DNA of 64,000 nucleotides from Hsuehochloa calcarea. Its lineage: Eukaryota > Streptophyta > Magnoliopsida > Poales > Poaceae. A program made the translations under genes and the position numbers. Shown one piece after another: positions 1 to 9,349 of this stretch. The stretch is from the NCBI GenBank assembly GCA_036346395.1, contig CM070596.1, positions 26,822,177 to 26,886,176 on the forward strand. Reading direction: 5' to 3'. The notes beneath the pieces were generated by a model. The model saw only the letters and a list, made by a program, of their open reading frames with translations, was not told where the DNA came from and searched no databases. Each line of letters starts with the position of its first letter. Position 1 is the stretch's first letter.

Positions 1-675
1 GGAGGAGCAACACCGACGACAGAACGGGTAATGGAAGAGCTTGCTTGCGGCGATGGCTTCTCGGCAGATTGTGGCGAAACGAAATCAATTTTGGTGAAAC
101 CGACTTGGGGCTTTTAGGAACGAGGTCGAGGCAAGTAATAAGGCGCAAGAGGCGCTCTTGTATAGGCATCGGACAGGAGGATTAGAGAGGAGCAACGACG
201 ACATGAAGAAGAGATTAAGACAGGGAGGAAAAGGACAAAGCTAACAGCGGTGGCCCAGGGGCAGAGAAAGAAAAGGAGAAGCTTCGGTTGGGCTTGGCGC
301 AAGAAGAAAGAAGGAAAGCGTGTCGAAAGAAAAAGGAAAAGGATCGGGCTGGCGGGAAAAAGAGAAGGGGGCTAAAGAAAGAAGTTTGAACCGAAAGGAA
401 AATCCAGAATTAAACTAAATTCTGAATTAAAGCAAACAGAGCTCAAAGAAATAGCAAATAAACTACAAAAATTCCTAGAAATTTCTAGAAAATCCTCTGG
501 AACTCAAGGAACCCAAATAAAATAACTTTTAATTTAATTGAAGTTTAGATTATTCACATTAAATTGTTTTAATTTCTAAAAATTCAAATTAATCTTTGAC
601 TTAAACAAGAAAATTCAAATTGTTACTTTTATTTTTAAAAACTTCAAAAACAAACTAAAATTTTGGGATGTTACA
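1..675 (-). mobile_element. Gypsy-type LTR, 5' start, truncated by window edge
   Basis: Read on the minus strand, the segment begins TGTAACATCCCAAAATTTTAG at 675, a typical start of large grass Ty3-gypsy LTRs. It continues through an A/T-rich stretch into purine-rich sequence at the window edge. No purine tract lies just outside the LTR start, so position 675 is more likely an outer boundary (5' LTR or solo LTR) than the internal side of a 3' LTR. The rest of the element would lie left of the window. Confidence 0.55.
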
Positions 676-1556
676 AATTGCTAACTTTTTGTGAAATATC
701 AGTTGCAACATACAACCTTTCTAAGGTGGGGGATCGGGTATGATTGTTAGGATCGTGCTCGTGGATCTGTAGGATCATGATCTTAACAATAAACTATGTC
801 AAAGATATAAAATTTGGTATAATCTCTCGCTAATTTAAGTTGCGTGAGTTTATTTTGCTTTGTTTGTGATGTTTAAGTGTTGTTCTAAGGTACAAGATAT
901 TTTCATTAACATATTGGAGTTTTAAATGATTAGTTTATTTTAAAAATAATCATATAAGGTTTGAATGTAACATGAACAAGTGTACCCAAATTTACACTAT
1001 TAAATTCAAAATATTCAAAATTCTACTATAGACTTGCATATTTGAAAATATAGTTCAATTTTTTACAAAAAATATACATGCTTTCAAAAATCTGTAGAAT
1101 AATGATTCTACGATCCGATACTAGTCAAACAAAAACGATCGCATCTAGGATTGTGATCCGGCATGTGAGGAAGATGTTACTTTGCTATGGCAAATCAGAG
1201 ATCTGAAACATTTCTATGGCATATAAAAAATAATCCCTTCAAATAAAAGGTGACCTATACTTTTTCTTGTTTTTTTTTTCTTTTTGCGAGGTAGCTGAGC
1301 TCTTCTCAAATCAAGCCAATTTGTTTCCTTTTGGATTGCTCATGCATTTTCTACAACAAATTGAAACAACGTCCACTGTCGCTCCATTGCAAAGGCTATG
1401 CTACCTGATTTTCGGCTGGCCATTCATGAACAAAGTTAATGTTTTGGATAAGAACAATTTTCTCAATAACACTACAAAGATAACACGAGTTGAAAAATAA
1501 TATCGATGTATTATTGACATATAACCTCATAACCCGCCTCCTCACACTGGATATTA

Positions 1557-1612
1557 TTTTCTAATTTATACATTATTGCAATATTTTTCTAATTTATACA
1601 TTATTGCAATGT
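1557..1612. repeat. 28-bp tandem duplication
   Basis: Two nearly identical head-to-tail copies of a 28-bp AT-rich unit (1557-1584 and 1585-1612) differ only at the 3' edge. This is a simple local duplication with no evident function. Confidence 0.85.
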
Positions 1613-1634
1613 TACTAAGCAAATTTTCCCTATA

Positions 1635-1697
1635 GATAATTGCTAAGTTTCATTTTTTTTTTAAATATCAGTTATAGCATGCAACCTTTCTACGGTG
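1635..1697 (+). repeat. Second copy of degenerate direct repeat (first at 676-727)
   Basis: Both copies run AATTGCTAA, then a T-rich stretch, then AAATATCAGTT, GCAAC or AGCATGCAAC, and CCTTTCTA-GGTGG. They are about 960 bp apart. They may be an old segmental duplication or flanks of a vanished insertion. Confidence 0.6.
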
Positions 1698-1816
1698 GTT
1701 TGCTAATATTTCTGTCTGGAAAGATCTGGCACGTTGCATTCCCAATTAGATGGTCATAAAAAAAATGCATGCTATTAAAGTAAACGAATGATATTTATAG
1801 CACCGTATCTTTACCG

Positions 1817-1995
1817 CACTACACCATAACCCAATATCAGTAACAACAGATCTGTCGTAAAAGGGCCCAAAGGCCACATTCGGCGGCGAAGAATCTATCG
1901 GCAATAGTTTTTTCTGATAGAAAACAACAGTCAGTTATAGTCCCACCGGCAAGTCTTTTGCAACAGAAATTTTTTTTAACGACAGATAGTCTGAA
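1817..1995 (+). mobile_element. Possible 5' end of a second CACTA element
   Basis: The stretch starts CACTACACCATAACCC and runs into a short GC-richer region with repeated CGGCAA or CGGCGG-like words, a layout seen at CACTA 5' ends. No matching TAGTG end was found and the 3' limit is arbitrary. It is a truncated remnant at best. Confidence 0.3.
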
Positions 1996-2555
1996 CATGT
2001 AAACCAATGGAGAGTCAGAGATGATTTCTCTTTATCTATATTACCTACAAAAGGCAGAGACTACATTTTTGGGATAGCTCCAACAGTTTTAAAAATAGAC
2101 CAAGCATGAGTTCCTCAAAATATGTCTAGCTAAAGAGCTCCAAGCATGAATTCTACGTTTCCCAGTCACACAAAACCGACACATGAACTAATGGGCTCCA
2201 TGCCAAATAAGAGAACACATACGGGGGTGGTCACCAACATACATGACAGTAGATTCTTAAAACAACACATTTTCACCTGACTTCTGCATCTGACCCACTT
2301 TCACATCCTGCATGCAATAATCATCACAAGTTAGATATCTGATAAATCATATGTATTCATCCAGAATAGCTAAGCATTACAAGAACTCCTCAGATTGCGG
2401 AGGGAAGAAAGAAATTTGGGTTCAGATGGTAAGCGAGTCCTTAAGTGCTTCATACATGCCAATCCATACTCGTTTATGCGTGCAATGAAAACAGAGCAGG
2501 TAGCTGAGCCTTCCATTGCTACTACTAACACTACTACAAAACAAGCTGTACTAGA

Positions 2556-2830
2556 CGCCTCATCACAGGCAGTTCTGTAAGAACCGTCTGTAATACAGAA
2601 TTATCACAGACGGTTTGTAGATAGAACCGTCTGTGATAATCTAAGTCATCACAGACGGTTCGTATCATGAACCGTCTGTGATAAGTATCTAATCACAGAC
2701 GGTTCTTTCTAATCACAGACGATTTGTATTAAGAACCGTCTGTGATGAGATACTTATCACAGACGGTTCATGATACGAACCGTCTGTGATATGTCATCAC
2801 AGACGATTTTTGTGAAATCGTCTGTGATTC
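2556..2830. repeat. CACTA left subterminal repeat array
   Basis: About a dozen copies of the 13-mer ATCACAGACGGTT or its complement, alternating in orientation; single-base variants such as GACGATT occur. In EnSpm elements such motifs bind the element's regulatory protein. Positions 2648-2690 and 2748-2790 form a perfect 43-bp inverted repeat with a 57-bp loop. Confidence 0.9.
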
Positions 2831-2934
2831 GCAGCGTTGGAGTTCGAAAATTTTTGAACGCGTGCGCGGGAGGTAAACTATTTTGGCGCTGTCCTTATAA
2901 ATAATAGCCGAGTCGAGGCGGGATGTGTTGGGGA

Positions 2935-3860
2935 GGGTGTCGAACCCGCGGAACACCGACGTGCTGCTAGACTTCGTCTCCGTCGACGTGCTTTGGTCCA
3001 AGTTCGTCGCTGCAGGCCTCCATGACAAGGACTTCGTCCTCCTCAGCTGTAAGCAAACGAAGTTCTTCTTCCTCGATGACTCGATCGATCATGGTAGCTA
3101 ACCTATGGGTGCACGTACGTAAATGGTAAATGGGTGCAGCGGCTCACATCCGCAATGGCTTCGCCGTCATCACCTCCGATTAGGATGGCATCGGCGCGGC
3201 GAGTGCGGTAGTGCTCGCCATACCGCACTCGCGACTTCGATTCCCCACGGTATACCCGCTGGGACGACGGCGAAAAACCTCGCCATACCCGCCGCTCGCG
3301 GTACTCGCGCTCACGGTATACCCGCTACTCGCGAATAATGCATTGCCGCTCAGGTACCCATCGCTCACAGACATGCTCATACCCATGAGCAATGCATACA
3401 TCAAGTTCATCATAATTCACACATCAATGGTGCATCACACATTCAACAACTAATAAAGTTCATCACAATTCACATATCATGTTCGACAAGACAACTAATC
3501 AAGTTTAACAAATAAAATACAAATACAAATTGACATAGTTTCTTACACATGTGGGTAGATTACTGTAATCCAAGCGAAGCGGTACGGTAGAGCTTACCCA
3601 TGCCCATACCCGCTATCGATGGGTAAGGAATTGTGCCCGTTTTTATACCCGTGGGCAAAGAAAGACGCCCATACCCGCCTCTATTAGGGTATTCGCCCGC
3701 AGGTACGCGGGTAATCGGGTACAATTGCCATCCCTACCTCCGATGCCGTGCTCTACAACGACACCTCCACCGTCGATGTCGTTGACTCCTACTCGGGCCT
3801 TCTCAGCACCCTCTTCGTCGACACCATGGTCAAGATGGGCAACATCGGGGTACTCACAGG
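2935..3860 (+). pseudogene. Class III peroxidase fragment captured in CACTA element
   Basis: Two peroxidase-like blocks are visible. The first, about 2935-3045, reads like the distal-helix to proximal region, with residues KFVAAGLHDKDFVLLS matching the family's pattern of K-F-A-x-x-G-L-x-x-K-D-x-V-x-L-S. The second runs 3121-3180 and resumes at 3737-3860, with NGFAVITSDAVLYNDTS before the MITE junction and MVKMGNIGVLTG near the end, a hallmark of the C-terminal part of class III peroxidases. The MITE at 3181-3736 interrupts the second block; dropping it and one copy of its duplication leaves the same frame. The proximal histidine motif is lost and intron-like sequence lies between the blocks, so no active secreted peroxidase could be made. 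Confidence 0.8.
3181..3736. mobile_element. hAT-type MITE nested in peroxidase fragment
   Basis: Termini TAGGATGGCA at the left and TTGCCATCCCTA at the right are imperfect inverted repeats of the widespread grass hAT terminus (TAGGGATGGCAA). The 8-bp target duplication CCTCCGAT is exact at 3173-3180 and 3737-3744. The 556-bp interior is rich in GGGTATGG- or CGGGTA-like words, as usual for this family, and encodes nothing recognisable. Confidence 0.92.
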
Positions 3861-4006
3861 CCGTAGGGGGGGTCAGGAAGGTTTTCGTATGAGAGTGATG
3901 TCTTTTCATGTATTTTCAAGAGTCTCTGAAGATGAAAAACTCACATAAACTGTGATGGTACTAACTATGAAACAATCAAAACCCGATTTTTTTTGCAATA
4001 TAAAAA

Positions 4007-4255
4007 ACTATCACAGACGGTTGAACAAGAACCATTTGTGATAGTTACTATCACAGACGTTTTGTTCGTAACCGCTCGGAAAATAGACTATCACAGACGG
4101 TTGAACAAGAACCATTTGTGATAGTTACTATCACAGACGGTCTGTGATACCTTTTTTCACAGACGGTTTGAAAACCGTTTGTTATCACAGACACATAAAT
4201 TCAAACGGTTCAAAAAACTGTCTGTGATGATGGTTTAGAACCGTCTGTGATGAAG
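4007..4255. repeat. CACTA right subterminal repeat array
   Basis: About ten copies of ATCACAGACGGTT or AACCGTCTGTGAT with variants (for example ACCATTTGTGAT). A longer unit of about 55 bp containing TCACAGACGGTTGAACAAG is repeated at about 4012 and 4089. Confidence 0.88.
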
Positions 4256-4270
4256 TTTTGTGTAGTAGTG

Positions 4271-5682
4271 TAAAAATAGTAGACATGATATATGTGCACA
4301 ATCTTATAAAATACAGGAAATATTTATATGTGCTGCGTGCACAATCTTATAAAAATATAGAGGCAATGATTGAAATTATAGTTCAGTTCAGCCTCCATAA
4401 AAAGTATACCAAGATTCGTCTCCAAAAAAATGAAGAAAAAAAAAGAAAGTGTACTGTTATGAAATAAAATTACTACTACCATGTTTACGAAGACAATTTC
4501 ATAAATTATCTGATCTACTCATGAATGTCAATTGATTTCCCAAATGAAGAGTTTGCAAGCCAAAGCATCTTAATTGAAAAATTGAAGAAAAAGAAGCAAC
4601 CCAAGCATGCTTACGTCAATACATGCTGATCGGGAAAAAAAGAAGCGAGCAGCAGCCAGAAGATTTTCTGTACATGTAAATGCACCAACTATTCCTCTAT
4701 TTTGATGCTGATAGTTAGCAAGCAAAGAAAGAGTCATGCTAAACAAAAGATAGATCTTTAGCTGACTCAAAATTATGCATCTCGAGATACTCTACTTACT
4801 AACTCCAAGGTTCACCAAGAGTAGCAATTTGTAGAGTCCATAAATATGCATCTATAAATTGTGATTTGTGAACCTGAACACATGTATTCCCTGAGCTGTT
4901 TTTTCACTCACTGAATACAGGGTGTGGAAGAGTTCTCTACATTACATACTATCTAGACAGGGCAGTAAAATAAAGTTTTGCCTTTGTGTCAAAGTATTAC
5001 ATGGTCATTTTTGTACAGTCTAAATAGAAGGTTCAGGTCTAAAGATCCTATAATTCTAGTCAGTGAATGATATCCGACTATATTAAATCATAAGATGCTG
5101 ATGCTTGTTCCTATACCCATCTATGTCCCATCAGTTCAATTGTAACCAAAGATTTGTGCTCCAAAAAGAAGAAAAATGAAAACAATCTTATATTAAGAGA
5201 TGTGAACTATTCAAATCACAATACGAGAGACAAAATACCTAGCAGTTTTATTTATGCTCCTGAGGAGTAGAGTGGAGTGACATGCATGCAGACAATATAC
5301 TTTCACAATTCAGATGGTAAGTTGATTTTTCTCCCAGATAAAGATGCTAATGTCTTACTGAGATGTCTATAACATATGATTTAGCATCATAAGATAGGCA
5401 TAAATTTATTGAATTGAGATAAACTATAAAAAGGAGTGAAGATTTAACAATACATGAGAAATGGGGAGAAAAAGAGAAGAAAAGAAACAAAGGTAGATCG
5501 GATTGACTCAAATGACACATACCCAACAAGAAACTAAATCAAATAATCCAATTGGAACAACTAATTGTACGCACAGAGGGAAGGGAAAGGAAGAGAGATA
5601 AAAGTAACAACTAAATAAGCCCAACTAATTGGAACAATCAGATCACTTTGAACTAACAGGTATTAACGTCACAACTCACTTA
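4271..5682. other. Intergenic DNA, no gene seen
   Basis: AT-rich, with short unrelated open frames only, and no homology to the repeat families elsewhere in the window. It is probably the host locus into which the CACTA element and the Tourist MITE inserted. Confidence 0.5.
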
Positions 5683-6249
5683 GGGTATGTTTGGTTAGGT
5701 AAACCATAGTGAATTAGATGAGATAGTAGAATATGGATTGGATGATCCTGGATGGCATAGTACAATTTATGTGTTTCGTTAATGGGATAAAATAATTCAA
5801 GATTTTATTTGGTTATACGAATGAGATGGTACCAGATGGTACAAGATGTTTGGTTTGGGTGATGAGGTTGAATGAGTTGTATACACATAGGAGTATTTGC
5901 ACTATTAATTATTGAAATATTAGTACGATTATTAAATTTACCTTAATTACAAAAGAGTATTTAACTAAATTAATTATTTTAACTATCCACTAATTGGCAT
6001 GGACCACTGGTAAGTGACGTATACACAGAGTGGGAAGGGGTAACAGAGGGGATGCGCTCGTCCCTGTACCACGTAGTTCACCTGTTTTTATGGAACCGTT
6101 CGGTACAACATATTTGAAAAATATTCTCAGAATCTATATGACCCTATCCAAGATGAGTTGGTTAGGTTCTCTGAACCAAACACAGAGATAGAACATATTC
6201 AATGCCATCCCATATATGTATGCTCGGATTCACCGAACCAAACACACCC
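5683..6249. mobile_element. Tourist-like MITE (PIF/Harbinger type)
   Basis: The left terminus GGGTATGTTTGGTT and right terminus AACCAAACACACCC are inverted repeats with one mismatch over 14 bases. Both sides carry TTA (5680-5682 and 6250-6252), the classic Tourist target duplication. A second internal AACCAAACACAGAG block near 6175 suggests a duplicated terminus. Length is 567 bp and no coding capacity is seen. Confidence 0.87.
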
Positions 6250-6518
6250 TTAATCTATCTGTTTATACCTGCAATGTGCACATAGCATATAAACTTTAAG
6301 GTAATTTATTACTGGAAGATGCATTCAAGGACTGCTTATCAGGCAACAAGAAACAAAATAAGAATTAAGTTGTAAAGGCACAAAATTCATGTTCAAACAA
6401 ACAATCAAACATATGGTCGAAAACTGGAAATAATCAAATAAATGTAATAAACTGTCCATCTCTATGAAGCATTTTAACAAACAAGTGCTGGGCAACACAT
6501 TAGGCAAATGGATCAAAC

Positions 6519-6767
6519 TGTTGGGAAACTTGGGCCTGGGCCGTGCAGGCTTGGCCCATCGTGGGCTTCTCATCCTTCTCTAGTCTATTTATATGGGAGG
6601 GGGTTTCTAATTATTTGTACGTGCTTACTGAGAGAATTGAAATAAAGAATAGCGTAAGAGTCTTCCCATTTCTCTGTGTCTATTTTACTTTATGTACTTG
6701 AGTATGTGCGATTCCCCTTCCTCTACGACAGTGATCATCGGACCGGACTCGACGACAATGGGTCACA
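6519..6767 (+). mobile_element. Copia-type 5' LTR (element J)
   Basis: It runs from TGTTGGGAAACTTGGGCC to a probable end GGTCACA, about 249 bp, with a TATA-like CTATTTATATGGG near 6585. The gag start codon follows about 65 bp downstream, at 6834. The sequence after the end (ACACGTTATCA-) resembles the primer-site region of small-LTR copia elements. The right boundary is approximate. Confidence 0.6.
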
Positions 6768-6833
6768 GAACACGTTATCAAGACGATCAAGGCCTCCGCC
6801 TACTCCTAGGCCTCCTTTACACAGATTGAAAAG

Positions 6834-7217
6834 ATGACATGCATCACGAACTGGGAGTTCGAGGAGCAGGCCCAGCACGGTCAAAAATACTTAACTTGGG
6901 CTTCCAACGTCGAGATTGTACTTGGAGCCAAGAAACTCTGCGCTGCCATTGGGATTGATGCAATGAAGGATGCCAAACCCACCCCTGAGGAAAATGATCA
7001 GGCACTTCATTTTCTCATGCACCATCTCTGCCTCATACTCAAGAATGAGTACATAGCAGAGAAGAGTGTGTTAGCCTTGTGGACTGCACTAAAGATGCGG
7101 TTCGAGAAGCTGAAGTATACCATACTTCCTCAGGTAGAGTAGGAGTGGATCCGATTGAGCTTTGCTGACTTCAAGACCATGAAAGAGTATAATTCTGCCT
7201 TGCACAGGATATGTACC
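6834..7217 (+). pseudogene. Copia gag, N-terminal part, truncated (element J)
   Basis: The ATG at 6834 opens a frame with NYLTW-type gag features: KYLTWASNVEIVLGAKKLC, then the FLMHHLCLILKNEY block and ALWTALKMRFEKLK. These match the order in Copia gag proteins (UBN2/retrotransposon gag family), which coat the RNA in the particle. A TAG at 7140-7142 replaces what is usually Q or R; the frame then continues with EWIRLSFADFKTMKEYNSA, so this is one nonsense mutation. At 7218 the gene is cut by the LTR of the Tat-type element. The missing remainder does not appear on the far side of that element at 19679. Confidence 0.78.
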
Positions 7218-7975
7218 TGTCGGTGTATTAGAACCGATCTTACGTAAAGATTATTTGATTCGGGGGGTCTCCTAGAGATGAAATCACGCAGAGTAGTTGA
7301 CACGGGATGTTTAGACAGGTTCAGGACTTCTCCGGAGAGAATAATAACCCTAATCCTGTGTGGTGTGGTATTCTTTAATGATTGAGTAAGAAGCTAAGAC
7401 TATTACAGAGAATCGAACTCCCTTCTCTACTCGCCCTTGATGCCCTTATATAGTCGTGAAGGAGTAGCCGTTTTGCCTCGCGGAAGAGGCGCCTTAATTG
7501 AGCCAAGAATGGGCGGTGATGGCAGAATTACCGCGCATTGGCTTCTCCACGCCGTCCGCCATTATCATTCAAAGATAATGGGGTATTTAAGCACAATTAC
7601 TACGCGGGATAGTAGTGCGTGCGACTGCTCGATTCCTTAATCAATTGGACCCACTCACCGTAGGTTTGATTATAAGGTGGTCGAGTTTACCCGGTCGTAG
7701 AAGGACTTACGACTGTAGCAATGAGAAGGACTTGCGACTATGTAGTGGTCGAGAAAGACTTACGACCATGTAGTGGTCGAGAAAGACTTATTTACCATAA
7801 TATAGTCGTAGCAAGACTTACGACTATAGGGGTGATTGTAGAAGATCTTACAATCATTTGGTAGGCCTCTCCCTTATAGATATAAGGGGTACTTCTGGGG
7901 ACTATGTGACATCATATTTACCCATAATAAGAATTATAGATAAAAGATAAAATGAGGATTATTAGATCCTCGTCA
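7218..7975 (-). repeat. Tat-type element 3' LTR
   Basis: On the minus strand it runs from TGACGAGGATCTAATAATCC to CTAATACACCGACA. It matches 18934-19678 with many small substitutions and indels. A minus-strand TATA box (CTATATAAGG) lies at about 7445-7453. The outer third contains a cluster of GTCGAGAAAGACTTACGAC-like words in direct and inverted forms. The element start could instead be placed at 7224 (TGTATTAG). Confidence 0.88.
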
Positions 7976-7990
7976 TCTAGCCCCCCAGCT
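7976..7990 (-). promoter_or_regulatory. Polypurine tract of Tat-type element
   Basis: Directly inside the 3' LTR, the minus strand reads AAGCTGGGGGGCTAGA immediately before TGACGAGG. This is the expected position and composition of the plus-strand DNA primer of an LTR element. Confidence 0.75.
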
Positions 7991-8416
7991 TCAAGTGAAA
8001 GTAACTTACTTGGTAAAGGTTTCAGAATGGACTTACGACCATGAGAATGTCGTAGAATGATAGTCGAAGGAAAAACTCTTCGACATTTGAGTGCTGCTTT
8101 GACCAGGAATTTGCTTGGTCAGGAAGGTTGTTTACGACTATCAAAAAGTCATAAAAAACCCCTACGACCGTCTGGTGGTCGTAGTAGGGGAATCGGAGAA
8201 AAAACTCTTCCGATTGATACTTCCTTCGACTAGAAAGACTTGGTCAAGAATGTAATTTCGCTTGGAGGTGACAATACGCACCTATTTTTCTCGAACGAAC
8301 CATCCGGGAATTGCAACCGCCTCATAGACTTGTCCGATGAAGCGGTTCCCGGCTGCACAACCATCTCTCATAGACCTATAGCCGAGACGGTTTCCGAAGC
8401 GGCGGAGATCGTGTGG

Positions 8417-8425
8417 TTATAAAAA
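8417..8425 (+). promoter_or_regulatory. TATA box of the antisense gene unit
   Basis: TTATAAAAA sits about 150 bp before the first plausible start codon (ATGG at 8569 in the context GCGAAATGGCC). This is a normal plant promoter spacing with a pyrimidine-rich leader of roughly 115-130 bp. It is on the strand opposite to the retrotransposon's own transcript. Confidence 0.5.
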
Positions 8426-8568
8426 CTTACCAGGAGGTAGACTTGGATTTTTACCTTTCCCCCAAATCACTCCGCTGTTCTTCGAGCTCTTGCTTTCTCC
8501 ATCCTCGACTAGGTTTCATCTTCTCCGCCGCCAACCCAATTAAAAAAAACTTCTTGCTTCTGAGCGAA

Positions 8569-9274
8569 ATGGCCAAGAGAGTTTCTGAATGGGAGGAATC
8601 GGAGATGGATGCGCTAAGATCAAGATCTTGGTCGATGTCGGAAGATTCCGAGAAGGCTCGTGAAGTGGATTCCAATGATCGGCAAAGATCGCCATCGGGG
8701 AAAATGGGCAAATCCTCGCCTTCCAAGCGTGACAGAGTGCGGCCTTCGATTGCCTGCCCACCCCTTTCTTACAGTAGTACTCGAACACTTTGGGGTGGAA
8801 CTGGTGAACTTAGGTCCCAATTCCATTACCATGTTGAGTGTGTTCGTGTATCTGTGCGAGGCGCACTGGGATTCCGCGGATCTCGAAATGTTTCAATATT
8901 ATTATGGGATGGCTCGACAAACCGAATCGCCGGAGTCTGGGTTCAAGCTCCACGACTCAAGTCGAAGGAGTATATTCAGAGTTTCACCCGGCTTCGTGGT
9001 CGGGCCGAGGAAGAGGTGGTTCTACCGAAGGTCACTCAAGACACCTTTCTTTCGCGGAAGGTCGCTGAAAAGAAATCTTCATGGGACTCAACCTCAAGAT
9101 ATCAAATGGATTAGCCCTTATATTCAAGCTATTAAGGACTTGAAGGAAGAAGGGTCGACCGGATGGCATGTGGTGAAGGATTTCATCACACGCCTAATTA
9201 GTCCTTCAAGAAACGAGCATCTCCTATGTGGAGGCACTCTGAAGAGGAGACCCCACCGAGACTACGAGGAGGGT
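8569..9274 (+). pseudogene. Antisense ORF exon 1, PF04195-like (plant 'gypsy-type transposon' domain)
   Basis: The first frame begins at 8569 with a charged Ser/Arg/Glu-rich stretch. After a +1-type frame break near 8720-8740 the other frame carries LRLPAHPFLTVVLEHFGVEL and LGPNSITMLSVFVYLCEAH, matching the pattern of the PF04195 domain (LxLPxxxFxxxxLxxFxxxLxxLxPNSI-x-LSxFVxLCEA). Later, IKWISPYIQAIKDLKEEG and VVKDFITRLISP correspond to the conserved C-terminal helices of these proteins. The exon ends at a donor-like GAG|GTAAGT near 9271. The molecular role of the domain is unknown; such ORFs occur in Tat-lineage elements and as dispersed grass genes. It is broken by the frameshift. Confidence 0.7.
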
Positions 9275-9349
9275 AAGTAATTGTCGACTTAGCTCTCGGC
9301 TTGGTCTTTCTCAACCTTGTCTAATGTTCTTATCTGCTTAAATGATCTT

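Larger units (their letters stand above)
676..1816. other. AT-rich intergenic DNA, no gene seen
   Basis: No convincing coding region. A short open frame at 1267-1500 has no recognisable domain. A degenerate direct repeat of about 55 bp (676-727 and about 1635-1697) brackets this stretch. Several GATC-rich words near 740-790 and 1105-1165 are roughly inverted to each other and could be ends of an old DNA transposon, but I could not define termini. Confidence 0.4.
2529..4270 (+). mobile_element. Non-autonomous CACTA (EnSpm-type) element carrying a gene fragment
   Basis: The termini are CACTACTACAAAAC at 2529 and GTTTTGTGTAGTAGTG ending at 4270, perfect inverted ends over most of that length. 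Three-base target duplications TAA flank it at 2526-2528 and 4271-4273, the size expected for CACTA elements. Dense subterminal repeats of ATCACAGACGGTT in both orientations lie inside each end. The element is 1,742 bp and encodes no transposase, so it would need one in trans. Its interior holds a captured peroxidase fragment and a nested hAT MITE, making it a Pack-CACTA-like element. Confidence 0.93.

Noticed and set aside
8451..9068. Additional protein-coding frames on both strands over 8451-9068
   Set aside because: They overlap the PF04195-like frame and have no domain; they are shadows of it.
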